From positions 1 through 64,000 of the forward strand of contig NZ_CP184830.1 in NCBI RefSeq assembly GCF_049275935.1: DNA of 64,000 nt, in the 5' to 3' direction. The DNA comes from Endozoicomonas_A sp049275935 (GTDB lineage Bacteria; Pseudomonadota; Gammaproteobacteria; Pseudomonadales; Endozoicomonadaceae). Below the pieces are notes generated by a model. It had not been told where the DNA came from, made no database searches, and saw only the letters and a list, made by a program, of their open reading frames with translations. The position numbers and the translations under genes are program-made. Positions 37,850-47,449 of this stretch are shown here, in pieces; positions within the stretch are counted from its first letter, which is position 1; every line of letters starts with the position of its first letter.

Positions 37850-38048
37850 AACATAGACAGGACAACTCTGACAATAATAACCAGATTGTCACAGACTGCT
37901 CAGGAAATCATAGTCTTTACAAAAAAAATCTCACAAAATTGAGAGTGGTGGTCTTCATGAGCTAACAGGAGAGTTTAAGAGAAAGCTGGCAACCCTTAAC
38001 CAGAGCCACGGCTAACCATACGACGTAAACCTTTTATTTAGTCATCCA

Positions 38049-38750
38049 TCAAGGCAACTCACCCGTCATTCTGAGCACATCATCAATCAGCATCTTGTCC
38101 AGCTTCTGTTTCTGCTTAAGCATTTCCATCTTACCCGGGCTGACCCAAACCTTGTAACTTTCAGGCTCACCCTCGGTAATCGCTGCAGGCATTGTAACGG
38201 TATATTCCTCATAGGATGGGTCCATAACAAAATAGGGCACAGGATGAAGAAAATCGCCAAAACATCCCCCTGACTGATACCTCAGAAGGTCATCATAATA
38301 AGACGACATATAAGAGGAATAGGCTGATCTTGCTCCCATACACCCGTTGCCTGAGCTTTTTTTGACTATGTCATCGAGGCCCCATATCTCTGCTGTCTTG
38401 GCAGTTTCTTCCTGCGGAGGAAGAACGATTCCGGCAAGTTGGGTAGCCTGACTGACCTGCAGGGTTTCAAGACGCTTGAGCTCTGCAACCAATTCCTGAT
38501 GGGACATCTTGTTCAAGCGAGCCTCACGAGCCTTGTCGTAAGACAGATAGCTGTCCCCATTCAAGAGCGGGTCTCCGTCCAGGTATTTGGACACTGTCTC
38601 GCTTCTGATAAAGTCCAACTCATCAATAACAACCTGCAAACTTTCTGCCTCCCCAGGCTCTTCCGTGGGTACAGACACTTTTTGGAATGAAAAAATCAAC
38701 AGCAGGAAACCGGTAAACACCATCACTAAAAGTGACACAATTCCTTTCAT
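38049..38750 (-). CDS. Hypothetical protein with N-terminal membrane anchor
   Basis: A 233-aa product. Residues 3-22 are a single hydrophobic helix with no clear cleavage site, so it is probably anchored in the inner membrane with a periplasmic domain. The remainder is charged and contains two cysteines (NGCMGARS, GGCFGDF) and a Tyr/Ser-rich stretch. A full AAGGAGGT ribosome-binding site lies 6 nt before the ATG at 38750. No family recognised. It sits alone between cutC and crr. Confidence 0.7.
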   Translation of the reverse strand: MKGIVSLLVMVFTGFLLLIFSFQKVSVPTEEPGEAESLQVVIDELDFIRSETVSKYLDGDPLLNGDSYLSYDKAREARLNKMSHQELVAELKRLETLQVSQATQLAGIVLPPQEETAKTAEIWGLDDIVKKSSGNGCMGARSAYSSYMSSYYDDLLRYQSGGCFGDFLHPVPYFVMDPSYEEYTVTMPAAITEGEPESYKVWVSPGKMEMLKQKQKLDKMLIDDVLRMTGELP

Positions 38751-38816
38751 ATACACCTCCTTCAGCCTAATCGCATAGGGTTTTTATTATGGGGATAAGT
38801 CACGACAGGCGGTTAC

Positions 38817-38981
38817 TAGCAGCCTGACCGAGAATAGACTGCCCTACTGCGGCGGCAGCAAATTGGTCTAAAAATCCGCTTTTGTTCGTCAAATAGCTCG
38901 CTATTCTCCTCACAAAACCGAATTTTCATCCTCAATTTTCTGCCGTCCTCGCTACGGGCGCTATTCTCGGTCAGGCTCCTA
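38817..38981. mobile_element. Palindromic MITE-like element 2
   Basis: Imperfect inverted repeats GCAGCCTGACCGAGAATAG and GGAGCCTGACCGAGAATAG at the two ends, flanked by TA on each side, with an inner hairpin AATAGC/GCTATT. The arms stay partly complementary along most of the element. The terminal sequence differs from element 1, but the architecture and size are the same. Confidence 0.75.
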
Positions 38982-39155
38982 GGCATTGCTTTTCAGGACG
39001 TAAACTGCATTTCTAAATTCATACCTGTCTATATAGTGAGACAACGAGTTACCCAAAGGGTTCAATCGCAAACAGGATAGGGGAAGGAAGATAAGTCTTC
39101 ACTAACGGGGTGGTCAGGGATACTAACTGGCAGGGAAAGCTTTAAGGCCAGACAT

Positions 39156-39181
39156 TTTAAAAGCCGACAGAGAACCGGCTT
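39156..39181 (-). terminator. Terminator after crr
   Basis: Read on the minus strand: stem AGCCG/CGGCT with a 9-nt loop, then TTTTAAAAT, about 50 nt past the crr stop. Confidence 0.65.
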
Positions 39182-39231
39182 CAGGGTATGGCTGATTTTT
39201 TTGTTCAAAAAATAATAGTCTTTGTAAAGTT

Positions 39232-39738
39232 TTACTTCATTTTGACCACCAGCAACTTGTCGTTGCCCTGAACAACAGAGCCCGAAGATTTTTCCAGAGA
39301 GGCTACATCGTCCATGTTGGAGATCACAACGGGCGTAATAATACTTTTGGCATTCTCTTTCAGAAAGTCCAGATCCACTTCGATGATGGGATCTCCAGCC
39401 ATGACTTGCTGGCCTTCGCTGGCAATACGCTTGAAACCCTCGCCCTTCAGCTCAACGGTGTCGATACCAAAGTGAACAAACAGCTCAACCCCGGTTGGCG
39501 TCTCCATGCTGAAGGCATGATTGGTTTCAAAGATTTTGCCAATCTCACCATCGCAAGGGGCTACCATGACTTTGCCGGTGGGATTAATGGCGATACCATC
39601 ACCTACCACCTTGTCAGCAAAAACAGGATCAGGTACTTCTTCAATTGGTACAATGTCGCCGGTCAACGGTGCTCTGATCACCGTTCCCTGACTGGCACCC
39701 AGCCCCATACTTTTCTTGAGAGAGTCAAAAAGGCCCAT
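39232..39738 (-). CDS. crr: PTS glucose-specific EIIA component (Crr)
   Basis: A 168-aa soluble phosphocarrier that passes phosphate from HPr to PtsG, and probably to NagE here, and in enterobacteria controls adenylate cyclase and inducer exclusion. The two active-site histidines are H74 (ETNHAF) and H89 (ELFVHFGIDTVELKGEGFKRI). Highly similar to E. coli EIIA-Glc throughout. The ATG at 39738 gives the conserved MGLFDSLKK start with a GAAGGTGA ribosome-binding site. It is last in the gapA, pyk, pfkA, crr series but 291 bp and an inserted element separate it from pfkA. Confidence 0.95.
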   Translation of the reverse strand: MGLFDSLKKSMGLGASQGTVIRAPLTGDIVPIEEVPDPVFADKVVGDGIAINPTGKVMVAPCDGEIGKIFETNHAFSMETPTGVELFVHFGIDTVELKGEGFKRIASEGQQVMAGDPIIEVDLDFLKENAKSIITPVVISNMDDVASLEKSSGSVVQGNDKLLVVKMK

Positions 39739-39863
39739 CACTTTCACCTTCTACTTCAAACGCATTGATTTTAGGAGCCTTTGAGTAATCAGGCCAGTTA
39801 ACCTGACTGAAACTCCCGATTCCTTTCCAGATTAACAGCTGAAACGGCAGACCACAGCTGCTA

Positions 39864-40019
39864 TACCAATCGAACTTTCTAACTCCCTATTGCGCTGAAG
39901 ATTTGAGCCTTAATCCTGCGTTGGCGATCGTCGCAGCTAAGACTATGACTCCTCACCCCGCCTTTTCTTAAGGCTCAAATCTCCATGCTCATCACGGAAG
40001 TTAGAAAGCACGATTAGTA
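39864..40019. mobile_element. Palindromic MITE-like element 3, just after pfkA
   Basis: TA-flanked inverted repeats (CCAATCG...CTTTCTAACT at one end, CTAATCG...CTTTCTAACTT in reverse at the other) with a second matched block GATTTGAGCCTTAA. The centre contains AGCTAAGACTATG, resembling the inner hairpin of element 1. It ends about 10 bp from the pfkA stop. Confidence 0.75.
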
Positions 40020-40029
40020 TTATATGTCT

Positions 40030-41010
40030 TTATACTGTAACTATGTCTGCTACTTTCAACAGTTGGCTGTCAATCTCATTGTGTTTACTAATGGCTTCCT
40101 TTAAGGGTGTATGGACAATCTTCTGATCACGTACACCCACCATCACTCCACTGACACCGTCAAGCAGAGCTTCCACAGAAGCCACTCCAAGACGACTGGC
40201 CAGGACACGATCATAACAGCTGGGCTTGCCACCGCGCTGAATATGGCCCAGCACCGTCACTTTGACTTCATAGGCCGGGAAGTTTTCTTCCACAGCCCGG
40301 GACAGTTCAAAAACACCACCGGATTTATCACCTTCTGAAACCACTACGATACTGGATGTTTTCCCGGCTCTGCCACTGCTTTCAATAGAGCCCATCAACT
40401 GATCTATGGGCTTCTGATCTTCCGGAATCAAAATATCTTCTGCACCCGCAGCAATACCGGCGTTCAATGCGATAAAGCCTGCATCACGACCCATAACTTC
40501 AATCAGAAACAGACGATTATGAGAGGTGGCGGTATCACGAATCTTGTCAATCGCCTCGACCACGGTATTCAGGGCGGTGTCATAACCGATGGTGAAATCG
40601 GTTCCGAAGATATCGTTATCAATAGTGCCGGGAACACCAATGCAGCGAAGACCATGCTCTTGTTCCAGCAGCATGGCACCCGTGAAGGAACCGTCACCGC
40701 CAATAACAACCAGTCCATCCAGTCCGGCGGCAGAGGCATTTTTATAAGCAGCAGCCCGTCCCTCCGGAGCACGGAATTCCTGACAACGGGCAGACTTCAG
40801 GAATGTCCCACCCTGGTTGATAATATTGGCCACTGAACGCGCATTCACTACCTTCAGATCGTTTTCAATCAGGCCTTTGTAACCTTCATAAATGGCTACC
40901 GGCTCAACCCCGTAAAAGATGCAGCTACGTACTACGGAACGAATGGCAGCATTCATGCCAGGCGCATCGCCACCTGAAGTAAGCACACCAATTTTTTTTA
41001 GTTCTGCCAT
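40030..41010 (-). CDS. pfkA: 6-phosphofructokinase PfkA
   Basis: A 326-aa ATP-dependent phosphofructokinase, the committed step of glycolysis. Motifs: IGVLTSGGDAPGMNA (ATP site), VIGGDGSFTGAM, catalytic VPGTIDNDIFGTDFTIGYDTA, VEVMGRDAGF and GHIQRGGKPSCYDR. Length fits the bacterial tetrameric type. AGGAG lies 11 nt before the chosen ATG. It follows pyk by 77 bp, so the two are probably co-transcribed. Many marine gammaproteobacteria lack Pfk and use the Entner-Doudoroff route, so its presence is informative. Confidence 0.95.
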   Translation of the reverse strand: MAELKKIGVLTSGGDAPGMNAAIRSVVRSCIFYGVEPVAIYEGYKGLIENDLKVVNARSVANIINQGGTFLKSARCQEFRAPEGRAAAYKNASAAGLDGLVVIGGDGSFTGAMLLEQEHGLRCIGVPGTIDNDIFGTDFTIGYDTALNTVVEAIDKIRDTATSHNRLFLIEVMGRDAGFIALNAGIAAGAEDILIPEDQKPIDQLMGSIESSGRAGKTSSIVVVSEGDKSGGVFELSRAVEENFPAYEVKVTVLGHIQRGGKPSCYDRVLASRLGVASVEALLDGVSGVMVGVRDQKIVHTPLKEAISKHNEIDSQLLKVADIVTV

Positions 41011-41087
41011 GATCTGCTCGTCTCCTGAATCCCGTAAGGGAAAGCGTGAGGCATGCTGCCCAGTCAACATGCCTGAATTGACTGAAA

Positions 41088-42524
41088 TTATTTCACAGTA
41101 ACGATCTGCATGGTGTTGGTACCGCCCTCAATTTCACAGGACTCACCCTTGGTCAGAATAATACGGTCGCCGGATTCCAGCAGGCCACGACCTTTTAGTT
41201 CGGCAATAGCACGCTGATTCACTTCAGGACCGTACTGGCTGCCACTGTCAAAAGCGACCGACTCCACCCCACGGTAAAGTGCAACGCGGCGCTCGGTGGT
41301 TTTGTAGCGAGTCAGGGCAAAAATGGGCAGGCTGGTATTAACACGGGACATCCAAAGAGGAGTCGCACCGGTTTTGGTCAGGCAAACGATCGCTTTTACA
41401 CCTTCCAGACGGTTAGCCGCATGCATGGCAGCCAGCGCAATGGCGGCATCGGTTTCACCGGCATAGGCCTTATCCAGGTTGCTTCCGGAGATCATTTCAG
41501 GATGTTTTTCAGCGCCCTGACAAATACGGGCCATGGCTTTGACGACTTCATGTGGACGCTTGCCTGTTGCTGTTTCACCGGAGAGCATGACTGCGTCGGT
41601 GCCATCGAGAACAGCATTGGCCACGTCAAACACTTCAGCACGGGTTGGCTGTGTGTTGTGAATCATGGATTCCATCATTTGTGTGGCGGTAATGACAGGA
41701 CGGTTCAGTCGACGGGCAACGTTGATCATCTGTTTCTGAACACCAATCAGTTCAGCGTCACCAATTTCCACCCCCAGGTCACCACGAGCTACCATGACCG
41801 CGTCTGAGGCCCGGATCACTTCTTCCAGCAATTGAAAGCTTTGAACCACTTCAGCACGCTCAATCTTGGACAAAATGGCAGCAGTACCACCGGCTTCAGC
41901 CAGCAGCTTGCGAGCCTGTTCAACATCACTGGCACTGCGAACGAAAGACACAGCCAGGAAATCCACCTCCAGAGAGGCAGCCAGCTTGATGTCTTCCTTG
42001 TCTTTTTCGGTCAGGGCATCGGCAGAAAGACCCCCACCGGCCAGGTTGATACCTTTGTTATTAGACAGCTCACCACCATCCAGAGTAGTGGTTACAATGC
42101 GCGAACCTTCAATCGACTTAACCTGCAGGCTCAGACGACCGTCGTCCAGCAACAGCACATCGCCCACCTTGCAATCGTTTGGCAGATTCTTGTAAGCCAG
42201 ACCGACCTGGGTTTCATCACCGGCATCAATAGGCAGCTCTGCATCCAGAACGAACTCAGCGCCATCGGGCAGAAAGATCTTGCCATTCTGGAAACGACCA
42301 ATTCGAATTTTGGGCCCCTGCAGGTCACCCAGAATCGCAACACTGCGACCCAGACGGGCAGCGATATTGCGAATGCGCTCTGCACGGACACGGTGATCAT
42401 CAGCATCACCGTGGGAGAAGTTCAGTCGAACAACGTTGACACCGGCTTCAATCAGCTTGGTGAGCTGTTCTTCGGACTCTGTAGCTGGTCCGAGTGTGGC
42501 AACGATTTTTGTGCGTCTGAGCAT
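41088..42524 (-). CDS. pyk: Pyruvate kinase
   Basis: A 478-aa glycolytic enzyme converting phosphoenolpyruvate and ADP to pyruvate and ATP. Visible motifs are RRTKIVATLGPATES, VRLNFSHG, LGDLQGPKIRIGRF, the active-site lysine region ILSKIERAEVV, MVARGDLGVEIG, and TATQMMESMIHN. A C-terminal allosteric domain is present (AIVCLTKTGATPLWMSR). The ATG at 42524 has GAGAGG upstream and matches the family start. It precedes pfkA on the same strand. Confidence 0.95.
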   Translation of the reverse strand: MLRRTKIVATLGPATESEEQLTKLIEAGVNVVRLNFSHGDADDHRVRAERIRNIAARLGRSVAILGDLQGPKIRIGRFQNGKIFLPDGAEFVLDAELPIDAGDETQVGLAYKNLPNDCKVGDVLLLDDGRLSLQVKSIEGSRIVTTTLDGGELSNNKGINLAGGGLSADALTEKDKEDIKLAASLEVDFLAVSFVRSASDVEQARKLLAEAGGTAAILSKIERAEVVQSFQLLEEVIRASDAVMVARGDLGVEIGDAELIGVQKQMINVARRLNRPVITATQMMESMIHNTQPTRAEVFDVANAVLDGTDAVMLSGETATGKRPHEVVKAMARICQGAEKHPEMISGSNLDKAYAGETDAAIALAAMHAANRLEGVKAIVCLTKTGATPLWMSRVNTSLPIFALTRYKTTERRVALYRGVESVAFDSGSQYGPEVNQRAIAELKGRGLLESGDRIILTKGESCEIEGGTNTMQIVTVK

Positions 42525-42876
42525 GATATCCTCTCGCGAATTCGCCACGAATCGACCCAGCACGATGAAACTACTTAAAGGAAGAGTCGACCGGGGCATA
42601 AATGCCATACGGCAGTTTGACAACAATTTTTAAGTGAGGAACGTTCGAAGTGTAAGTTCCTGCATCTGCTTATCTTGATAAAGCAGCAAAAAGGAGAGTG
42701 TGTACCTGAAAGCCAGTATGCCAATCTGAGCCCATTATAGATGGCAGGCTAATCTACCATCGTCCAGAAGGCAGGTTGAGAGGTTAATTCCCGGCCAGCT
42801 TCATAAACACCTTCTTCTTTTTGCCACTCAGTCTCAGGAATCCAATGCCCTGTTATCAGAGCATCGGCATCAACCT

Positions 42877-42904
42877 GAAAAGCCTCAGATCAGCGAGGCT
42901 TTTC
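42877..42904 (-). terminator. Strong terminator after gapA
   Basis: A perfect 10-bp inverted repeat GAAAAGCCTC/GAGGCTTTTC with an 8-nt loop, 12 nt past the gapA stop. It means gapA is transcribed separately from pyk; the rest of the 42525-42916 gap should hold the pyk promoter. Confidence 0.85.
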
Positions 42905-42916
42905 AATGATCTGGAT

Positions 42917-43924
42917 TCAGGCGCCCAGCAGCGCTTTAGCAGTATCCAGCATTCGGTTGGAAAAGCCCCACTCGTTGTCGTACCAGGACATAACCTTCAC
43001 CAGGTTACCCTGAACGCGAGTCTGTGTGGCATCAAAGCTGGAAGAGAATGGGCTGTGGTTAAAGTCCATGGAAACCAGAGGCTCATGGTTTACGTGCAAA
43101 ACCTTGCCCATCGCTTCGGAAGACTTGGCAGCAGAAGCAATGATTTCGTTAACTTCTTCAGCAGAAGTTTCACGACTGGCCACAAAACTCAGGTCTACCA
43201 GAGATACGTTGATGGTAGGTACACGAACGGCCATACCGTCAAACTTGCCTTTCAGCTCCGGAACCACCAGGCCAACCGCTGCAGCGGCACCGGTAGCAGT
43301 CGGGATCATGTTCTGTGCAGCAGCACGGGCACGATACAGGTCACTGTGGTATACATCGCTGAGACGCTGATCATTGGTGTAGGCGTGAATAGTGGTCATC
43401 AAGCCTTTTTCAATCCCCAGAGCATCGTTCAGAGGCTTGGCAATGGGAGCCAGGCAGTTGGTGGTGCATGAAGCGTTAGAGATAACGGTCATGTCAGGAG
43501 TCAGAGTGTCGTGGTTAACACCATAAACGATGGTGGCGTCTACTTCCTTGCCCGGAGCAGAGATGATGACTTTCTTGGCACCAGCACTCAAGTGAGGTTT
43601 GCAGGCTTCCTTGGAACGGAACACACCGGTGCATTCAAATACAACGTCTACACCCAGAGCGGCCCAGGGCAGACTGGAAGGATCACGCTCAGAGAATGTC
43701 TTGATTTCGTCACCATTTACAAACAGTGCACCTTCACCCTCCTCAACCTGAGCGTCGAAACGACCATGTACAGTGTCGTACTTGGTCAGGTGAGCATTGA
43801 TTTTCGCATCACCCAGGTCATTGATAGCAACAATCTGGAATTCTTCACGGCGACCTGCTTCGTAGAGTGCACGCAGAACGTTGCGACCGATACGACCATA
43901 GCCATTGATTGCGATTTTGATCAT
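42917..43924 (-). CDS. gapA: Glyceraldehyde-3-phosphate dehydrogenase (type I)
   Basis: A 335-aa NAD-type enzyme: Rossmann motif INGYGRIGRNVLRAL, NDLGD after the second strand, catalytic cysteine in SNASCTTNCLAPI, HAYTNDQRLSDVYHSDLYRARAAAQNMIPT, and SWYDNEWGFSNRM at the end. The ATG at 43924 has GGAG upstream and fits the family start; the extra upstream codons to 44035 do not look conserved. It is flanked downstream by its own terminator, so it is probably monocistronic. Confidence 0.96.
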   Translation of the reverse strand: MIKIAINGYGRIGRNVLRALYEAGRREEFQIVAINDLGDAKINAHLTKYDTVHGRFDAQVEEGEGALFVNGDEIKTFSERDPSSLPWAALGVDVVFECTGVFRSKEACKPHLSAGAKKVIISAPGKEVDATIVYGVNHDTLTPDMTVISNASCTTNCLAPIAKPLNDALGIEKGLMTTIHAYTNDQRLSDVYHSDLYRARAAAQNMIPTATGAAAAVGLVVPELKGKFDGMAVRVPTINVSLVDLSFVASRETSAEEVNEIIASAAKSSEAMGKVLHVNHEPLVSMDFNHSPFSSSFDATQTRVQGNLVKVMSWYDNEWGFSNRMLDTAKALLGA

Positions 43925-44633
43925 GACGTCTCCAATACCCTTAGTCACAGCGGGATAACCCGCCAGTTCATTAGTAAATAGGATTTCCGGTGTAAATTCA
44001 GCCTCGTGAAAATACCTAACCCCCTTGCCACACAAGGGCTAACAGGCTTTTTCAACAATCAACAGAGTTGATGACTCTGCCCAACATACAGTCACACCAA
44101 AGGACACTTTTATTCACGGAACACAACAAAAGTTATCCGTATTAAACCACCAGGACTTGACACAGGATTGGAACGACGTTACAAATACGCTCAACAAGAC
44201 ACACATAATCGCACACTTGAAAACATCGTTCCCCGGCAAATCTTTACTGGAGGATCGTAATGTACCTGTTAAAGAGTACACGAAGAGCCGGAATTCTCTG
44301 TACAGAAGGCAATCTGAAGAGAATCCGGAACATTTTAACAAGTAACAACACCTGACAATTTAACTCACCAGAGCGCATTACCCGCCAGCTATCCAACAGA
44401 CATACTTGAGAACACGTCTCAGTATTGCCTCGTGAATGACATCGCCCCGATGTATTCGTTCAGATACACCCGGTACGTGATACTCTCTAGAGAATACCCG
44501 CAACCGCCTTAGTATTACAGGCATTTTTGCAGCAGCAAACTAATCCGTCAGAGGACGACTCAATCATTTCCTGATTCACGACTGCTTTATTCCGAGAGAC
44601 AACCCGGCCGGAGAGGCCAGGTCAACAAAGAGC
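43925..44633. other. 709-bp non-coding region between ptsH and gapA
   Basis: No credible gene: the short frames here lack ribosome-binding sites and family-like sequence. It includes a 15-bp palindrome ATCAACAGAGTTGAT at about 44057-44071, 130 bp upstream of gapA, which could be an operator. Promoters for gapA must lie here. Confidence 0.5.
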
Positions 44634-44891
44634 TTACTTCAAAGTAATGATAAACTCTGCCAGATGCTCTACAGCCTTTTCAGCGCCATCACCTTCGCCG
44701 ATGATGGTCACTGTTGAGCCTTGAGTCAGCCCCAGGGTCTGCAGTTTAAACAAACTCTTGGCACTGGCCTGCTTGCCACCTGCTTCCAGTTTGATGTCAC
44801 AGTCAAAACTCTTGGCTTCTTTAACAAACTGAGCAGCTGGACGAGTATGAAGGCCATTCTCAGCCGTGATCACTACATCTTTCTTAAACAT
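44634..44891 (-). CDS. ptsH: PTS phosphocarrier protein HPr
   Basis: An 85-aa cytoplasmic phosphocarrier between EI and the EIIA proteins. His15 lies in NGLHTRPAAQF and Ser46 in AKSLFKLQTLGL, both in the canonical positions. Full length. A GAGAGAG ribosome-binding site precedes the ATG. Unlike the enterobacterial ptsHI-crr operon, it stands alone here, 7 kb from ptsI and 5 kb from crr. Confidence 0.96.
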   Translation of the reverse strand: MFKKDVVITAENGLHTRPAAQFVKEAKSFDCDIKLEAGGKQASAKSLFKLQTLGLTQGSTVTIIGEGDGAEKAVEHLAEFIITLK

Positions 44892-45210
44892 ATTCGGTCT
44901 CTCTCTAACTTGAGCACCTGTCAGGAAGCAAGAGGCTGGACAGGCCTGACTCTAAACGGATGCATCAGAATAAAGATACACTATCTGTCTGCTTTAATTC
45001 AGACGCTGAGCCTGAATTTCAGAACGTAAGCCGACAGGAAATATTGATTCACCCAGTCATTCGGCAAGTCGAACATACTCCAGGTATACTCCGCACCATA
45101 ACCTAAGAATCAGACAGCCCTGACTAAAAAGGTATCCGGATTTTCCCCTAAACTGCTTTGCGGGGAAAGACCGGTACAAGTTTCTTTGAGTCAGGGCAAA
45201 ATAGCTATTG

Positions 45211-46593
45211 TCAAGCCATCAGGGCATTTATTTCACCCGCAATGATCTCAGCCTGAGGCCCAAGAATCACCTGCAGGTTATTTTCACCCAGCTTCACCAC
45301 ACCTTTGGCACCCACGGCTTTCAGGCCAGCTTCATCGATCAGGTCACGATTGGCCAGAGTCAGACGCAGACGGGTGATACAGGCTTCAACAGAGGTCAGG
45401 TTGCCCTCACCGCCCAACAGTTCGATGAAACGCAGAGCACGCTCCGAACCACTGACTGCTTCAGAAGATCCTGCTGTTTCCGGCTCCTCGTCTTCGCGCC
45501 CCGGTGTCTTCAGGTTGAAAGCCCTGATAGCGAAATAGAAAACACAGAAGTAAATAACAGAGAAAGCCAGACCAATGAACACCAGGGTCACAGGCTTGGT
45601 AGCCAGCCCCCAGTTCAGAGCCATATCCAGGGCACCCGCAGAGAAACCAAAGCCATGCAGAACACCAAACATATTGGTGATTACCAGAGATAAACCTGTC
45701 AGCACGGCATGAACAGCGTAGAGACCTGGCGCCAGGAATACGAACATGAACTCCAGAGGCTCAGTGACACCGGTCAGGAAGGCAGTAGCACCGACAGACA
45801 GCAGAACACCACCTACACGGGCACGATTTTCTTTAGGCGCCGCCAGATACATAGCCAGCGCAGCAGCTGGCAGACCGAACATCATGACCGGATAGAAGCC
45901 CGCCATAAAAGTACCGGCAGTGGGGTCACCGGCAAAGAAACGAGGCAGATCGCCCGTAACTACCTCACCGGCAGCATTGGTGAATTCACCGAAGCCAAAC
46001 CAGAAAACAGAGTTCACAACATGGTGCAGACCTACCGGAATCAGGCCACGGTTCAGCACTCCATAGGCAAACTGTCCAATGGGGCCAGACTCAGAGATAC
46101 CATTAGCAAATGCATCAATGGCAGACTGGATGACTGGCCATACATAACCTGCTGCTACAGAGACCGCCAGAGCAATCAGACCGGTCATGATCGGAACCAG
46201 ACGTTTGCCACCGAAGAACGCCAGATAGGGTGGCAGTGCCACCGCATGGAAACGGTTGTAACTATGACCGGCAATAATACCGGCAATAATGCCGCCAAAG
46301 AATGACATATCAATGTCGGCATTGATGGTCTTGGCCCCGGCAGTCAGGACAAAATAGCCAACTGCACCCGCCAGCACCGCTGCACCGGCATCGTCCTTTG
46401 ACAGTCCGGCAGCAATACCCATCGCGAACAGCAAAGGCAGGTTACTGAAAATAGCGTTACCCGCTTCTGCGACAAAGGCAATATCCAGCAGGTCAGGCTG
46501 CCCAAGACGCAACAGGATTGCTGCAATAGGCAGAGTGGCGATGGGCAGCATCAATGCCTTACCCAATCTCTGCATATAGCCAAGAATGTTCAA
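45211..46593 (-). CDS. nagE: PTS N-acetylglucosamine-type EIICB component (NagE-like)
   Basis: A 460-aa membrane permease/phosphotransferase. It aligns with the C and B domains of E. coli NagE: MNILGYMQRLGKALMLPIATLPIAAILLRLGQPDLL, YFVLTAGAKTIN, FFGGKRLVPI, IPVGLHHVVNSVFWFGFGEFTNAAG, and B-domain cysteine in SVEACITRLRL. The fused EIIA domain of E. coli NagE is absent, so phosphate presumably comes from Crr. Two AACCGGTT-type palindromes lie in the 315-bp upstream gap. GlcNAc as substrate is inferred from similarity and from the NagK-like kinase at 57 kb. Confidence 0.92.
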   Translation of the reverse strand: MNILGYMQRLGKALMLPIATLPIAAILLRLGQPDLLDIAFVAEAGNAIFSNLPLLFAMGIAAGLSKDDAGAAVLAGAVGYFVLTAGAKTINADIDMSFFGGIIAGIIAGHSYNRFHAVALPPYLAFFGGKRLVPIMTGLIALAVSVAAGYVWPVIQSAIDAFANGISESGPIGQFAYGVLNRGLIPVGLHHVVNSVFWFGFGEFTNAAGEVVTGDLPRFFAGDPTAGTFMAGFYPVMMFGLPAAALAMYLAAPKENRARVGGVLLSVGATAFLTGVTEPLEFMFVFLAPGLYAVHAVLTGLSLVITNMFGVLHGFGFSAGALDMALNWGLATKPVTLVFIGLAFSVIYFCVFYFAIRAFNLKTPGREDEEPETAGSSEAVSGSERALRFIELLGGEGNLTSVEACITRLRLTLANRDLIDEAGLKAVGAKGVVKLGENNLQVILGPQAEIIAGEINALMA

Positions 46594-46697
46594 AATAGTT
46601 ACCCCTTAGATATTAACGTCACTGCACAAACCTCAATCAAAACCCCGTGGAACTCAAACAGGCAGACAGTTGATGGGCAGCGCATGGTTTGGGACGA

Positions 46698-46716
46698 AAT
46701 GTAACCGGTCACAATG
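46698..46716. promoter_or_regulatory. Putative LacI-type operator 1 upstream of nagE
   Basis: TGTAACCGGTCACA, a 14-bp near-palindrome centred about 110 bp before the nagE start, matching the centre of the site upstream of the LacI-type gene. Confidence 0.5.
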
Positions 46717-46751
46717 CACCAGTTCAACTGTGTTGTGAAGGTTTCGTAAAG

Positions 46752-46768
46752 AGATTAACCGGTTATTG
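46752..46768. promoter_or_regulatory. Putative LacI-type operator 2 upstream of nagE
   Basis: ATTAACCGGTTATT, palindromic except at its flanks, centred 54 bp from operator 1. The spacing (about five helical turns) would allow both sites to be bound on one DNA face. Confidence 0.5.
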
Positions 46769-46834
46769 ACCCAGAGCAAAAAAGCAAACAGAACATGTGG
46801 CATCAGTAGTCATATATGACACACCACAATAGAG

Positions 46835-46853
46835 AGCACCTCAATGAGGTGCT
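46835..46853 (-). terminator. Possible terminator of the ALAS/YgjV operon
   Basis: A perfect 8-9 bp stem AGCACCTCA/TGAGGTGCT with a minimal loop, about 55 bp past the YgjV-like stop. There is no long T-run, so this is tentative. Confidence 0.45.
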
Positions 46854-46908
46854 TAAGCGATGGGAGCCAGATGTCTGTTCATTAGCTGGAATGAAACAGA
46901 CGTAAAGC

Positions 46909-47424
46909 TCAGTACTCGGACTTTGTCACTATTGGGCTCTTGTTGTAGAACCTCAGGTAGGCCACGATGTTACTGAGCAGGAACAGCACTTCCATGACGA
47001 CGGCCATCGGGGACAGGACAAGAACGTTGTGGCTCAACCAAACTACCGCACCCACCATCATGATGAGTCTCATCTCACGATCGTCTTTACTGAATGCGCC
47101 TATCGTTTGCAGGCAGGAGCCGACGAACGCCACGAGACTGATGAAAGACTCGTAGGTAACAAAGAGTGTCACACCATTGATAATCAAAAACAGGTTTCTT
47201 ACCCCGGGCCGAGACGTAAAGTAACTGGTCAGATAGCGTATTGACGCAATCGTCATAACCACGGCCGCTGTGAAAGCATTGAGCAAGTAAAAGTGCGTCG
47301 CAATCAACGCTCCCGCAATAAACAGGCACAACACCACGTGTTTGCGTGTTTTGAACTGGAAAGACAACAGGTCAAACACAATAGCGATGGATACCAGGAT
47401 CTGTGAAAGCGTGTAATTATCCAT
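46909..47424 (-). CDS. YgjV-like inner membrane protein
   Basis: A 171-aa very hydrophobic protein with about five or six membrane helices, resembling the Imp-YgjV family (SFQFKTRKHVVLCLFIAGALIATHFYLL near residue 20-50, DREMRLIMMVGAVVWLSHN near 115). Its function is not established. It begins 25 bp after the stop of the 5-aminolevulinate synthase gene on the same strand, so the two are almost certainly one operon. A transport or sensing role linked to the synthase product is possible but speculative. Confidence 0.8.
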   Translation of the reverse strand: MDNYTLSQILVSIAIVFDLLSFQFKTRKHVVLCLFIAGALIATHFYLLNAFTAAVVMTIASIRYLTSYFTSRPGVRNLFLIINGVTLFVTYESFISLVAFVGSCLQTIGAFSKDDREMRLIMMVGAVVWLSHNVLVLSPMAVVMEVLFLLSNIVAYLRFYNKSPIVTKSEY

Positions 47425-47449
47425 GTTTACAACCCTTGTTCACTCTGGC

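Noticed and set aside
44114..44345. Overlapping short frames on both strands between ptsH and gapA
   Set aside because: No ribosome-binding sites, odd composition, and both strands open over the same bases; more likely promoter DNA.
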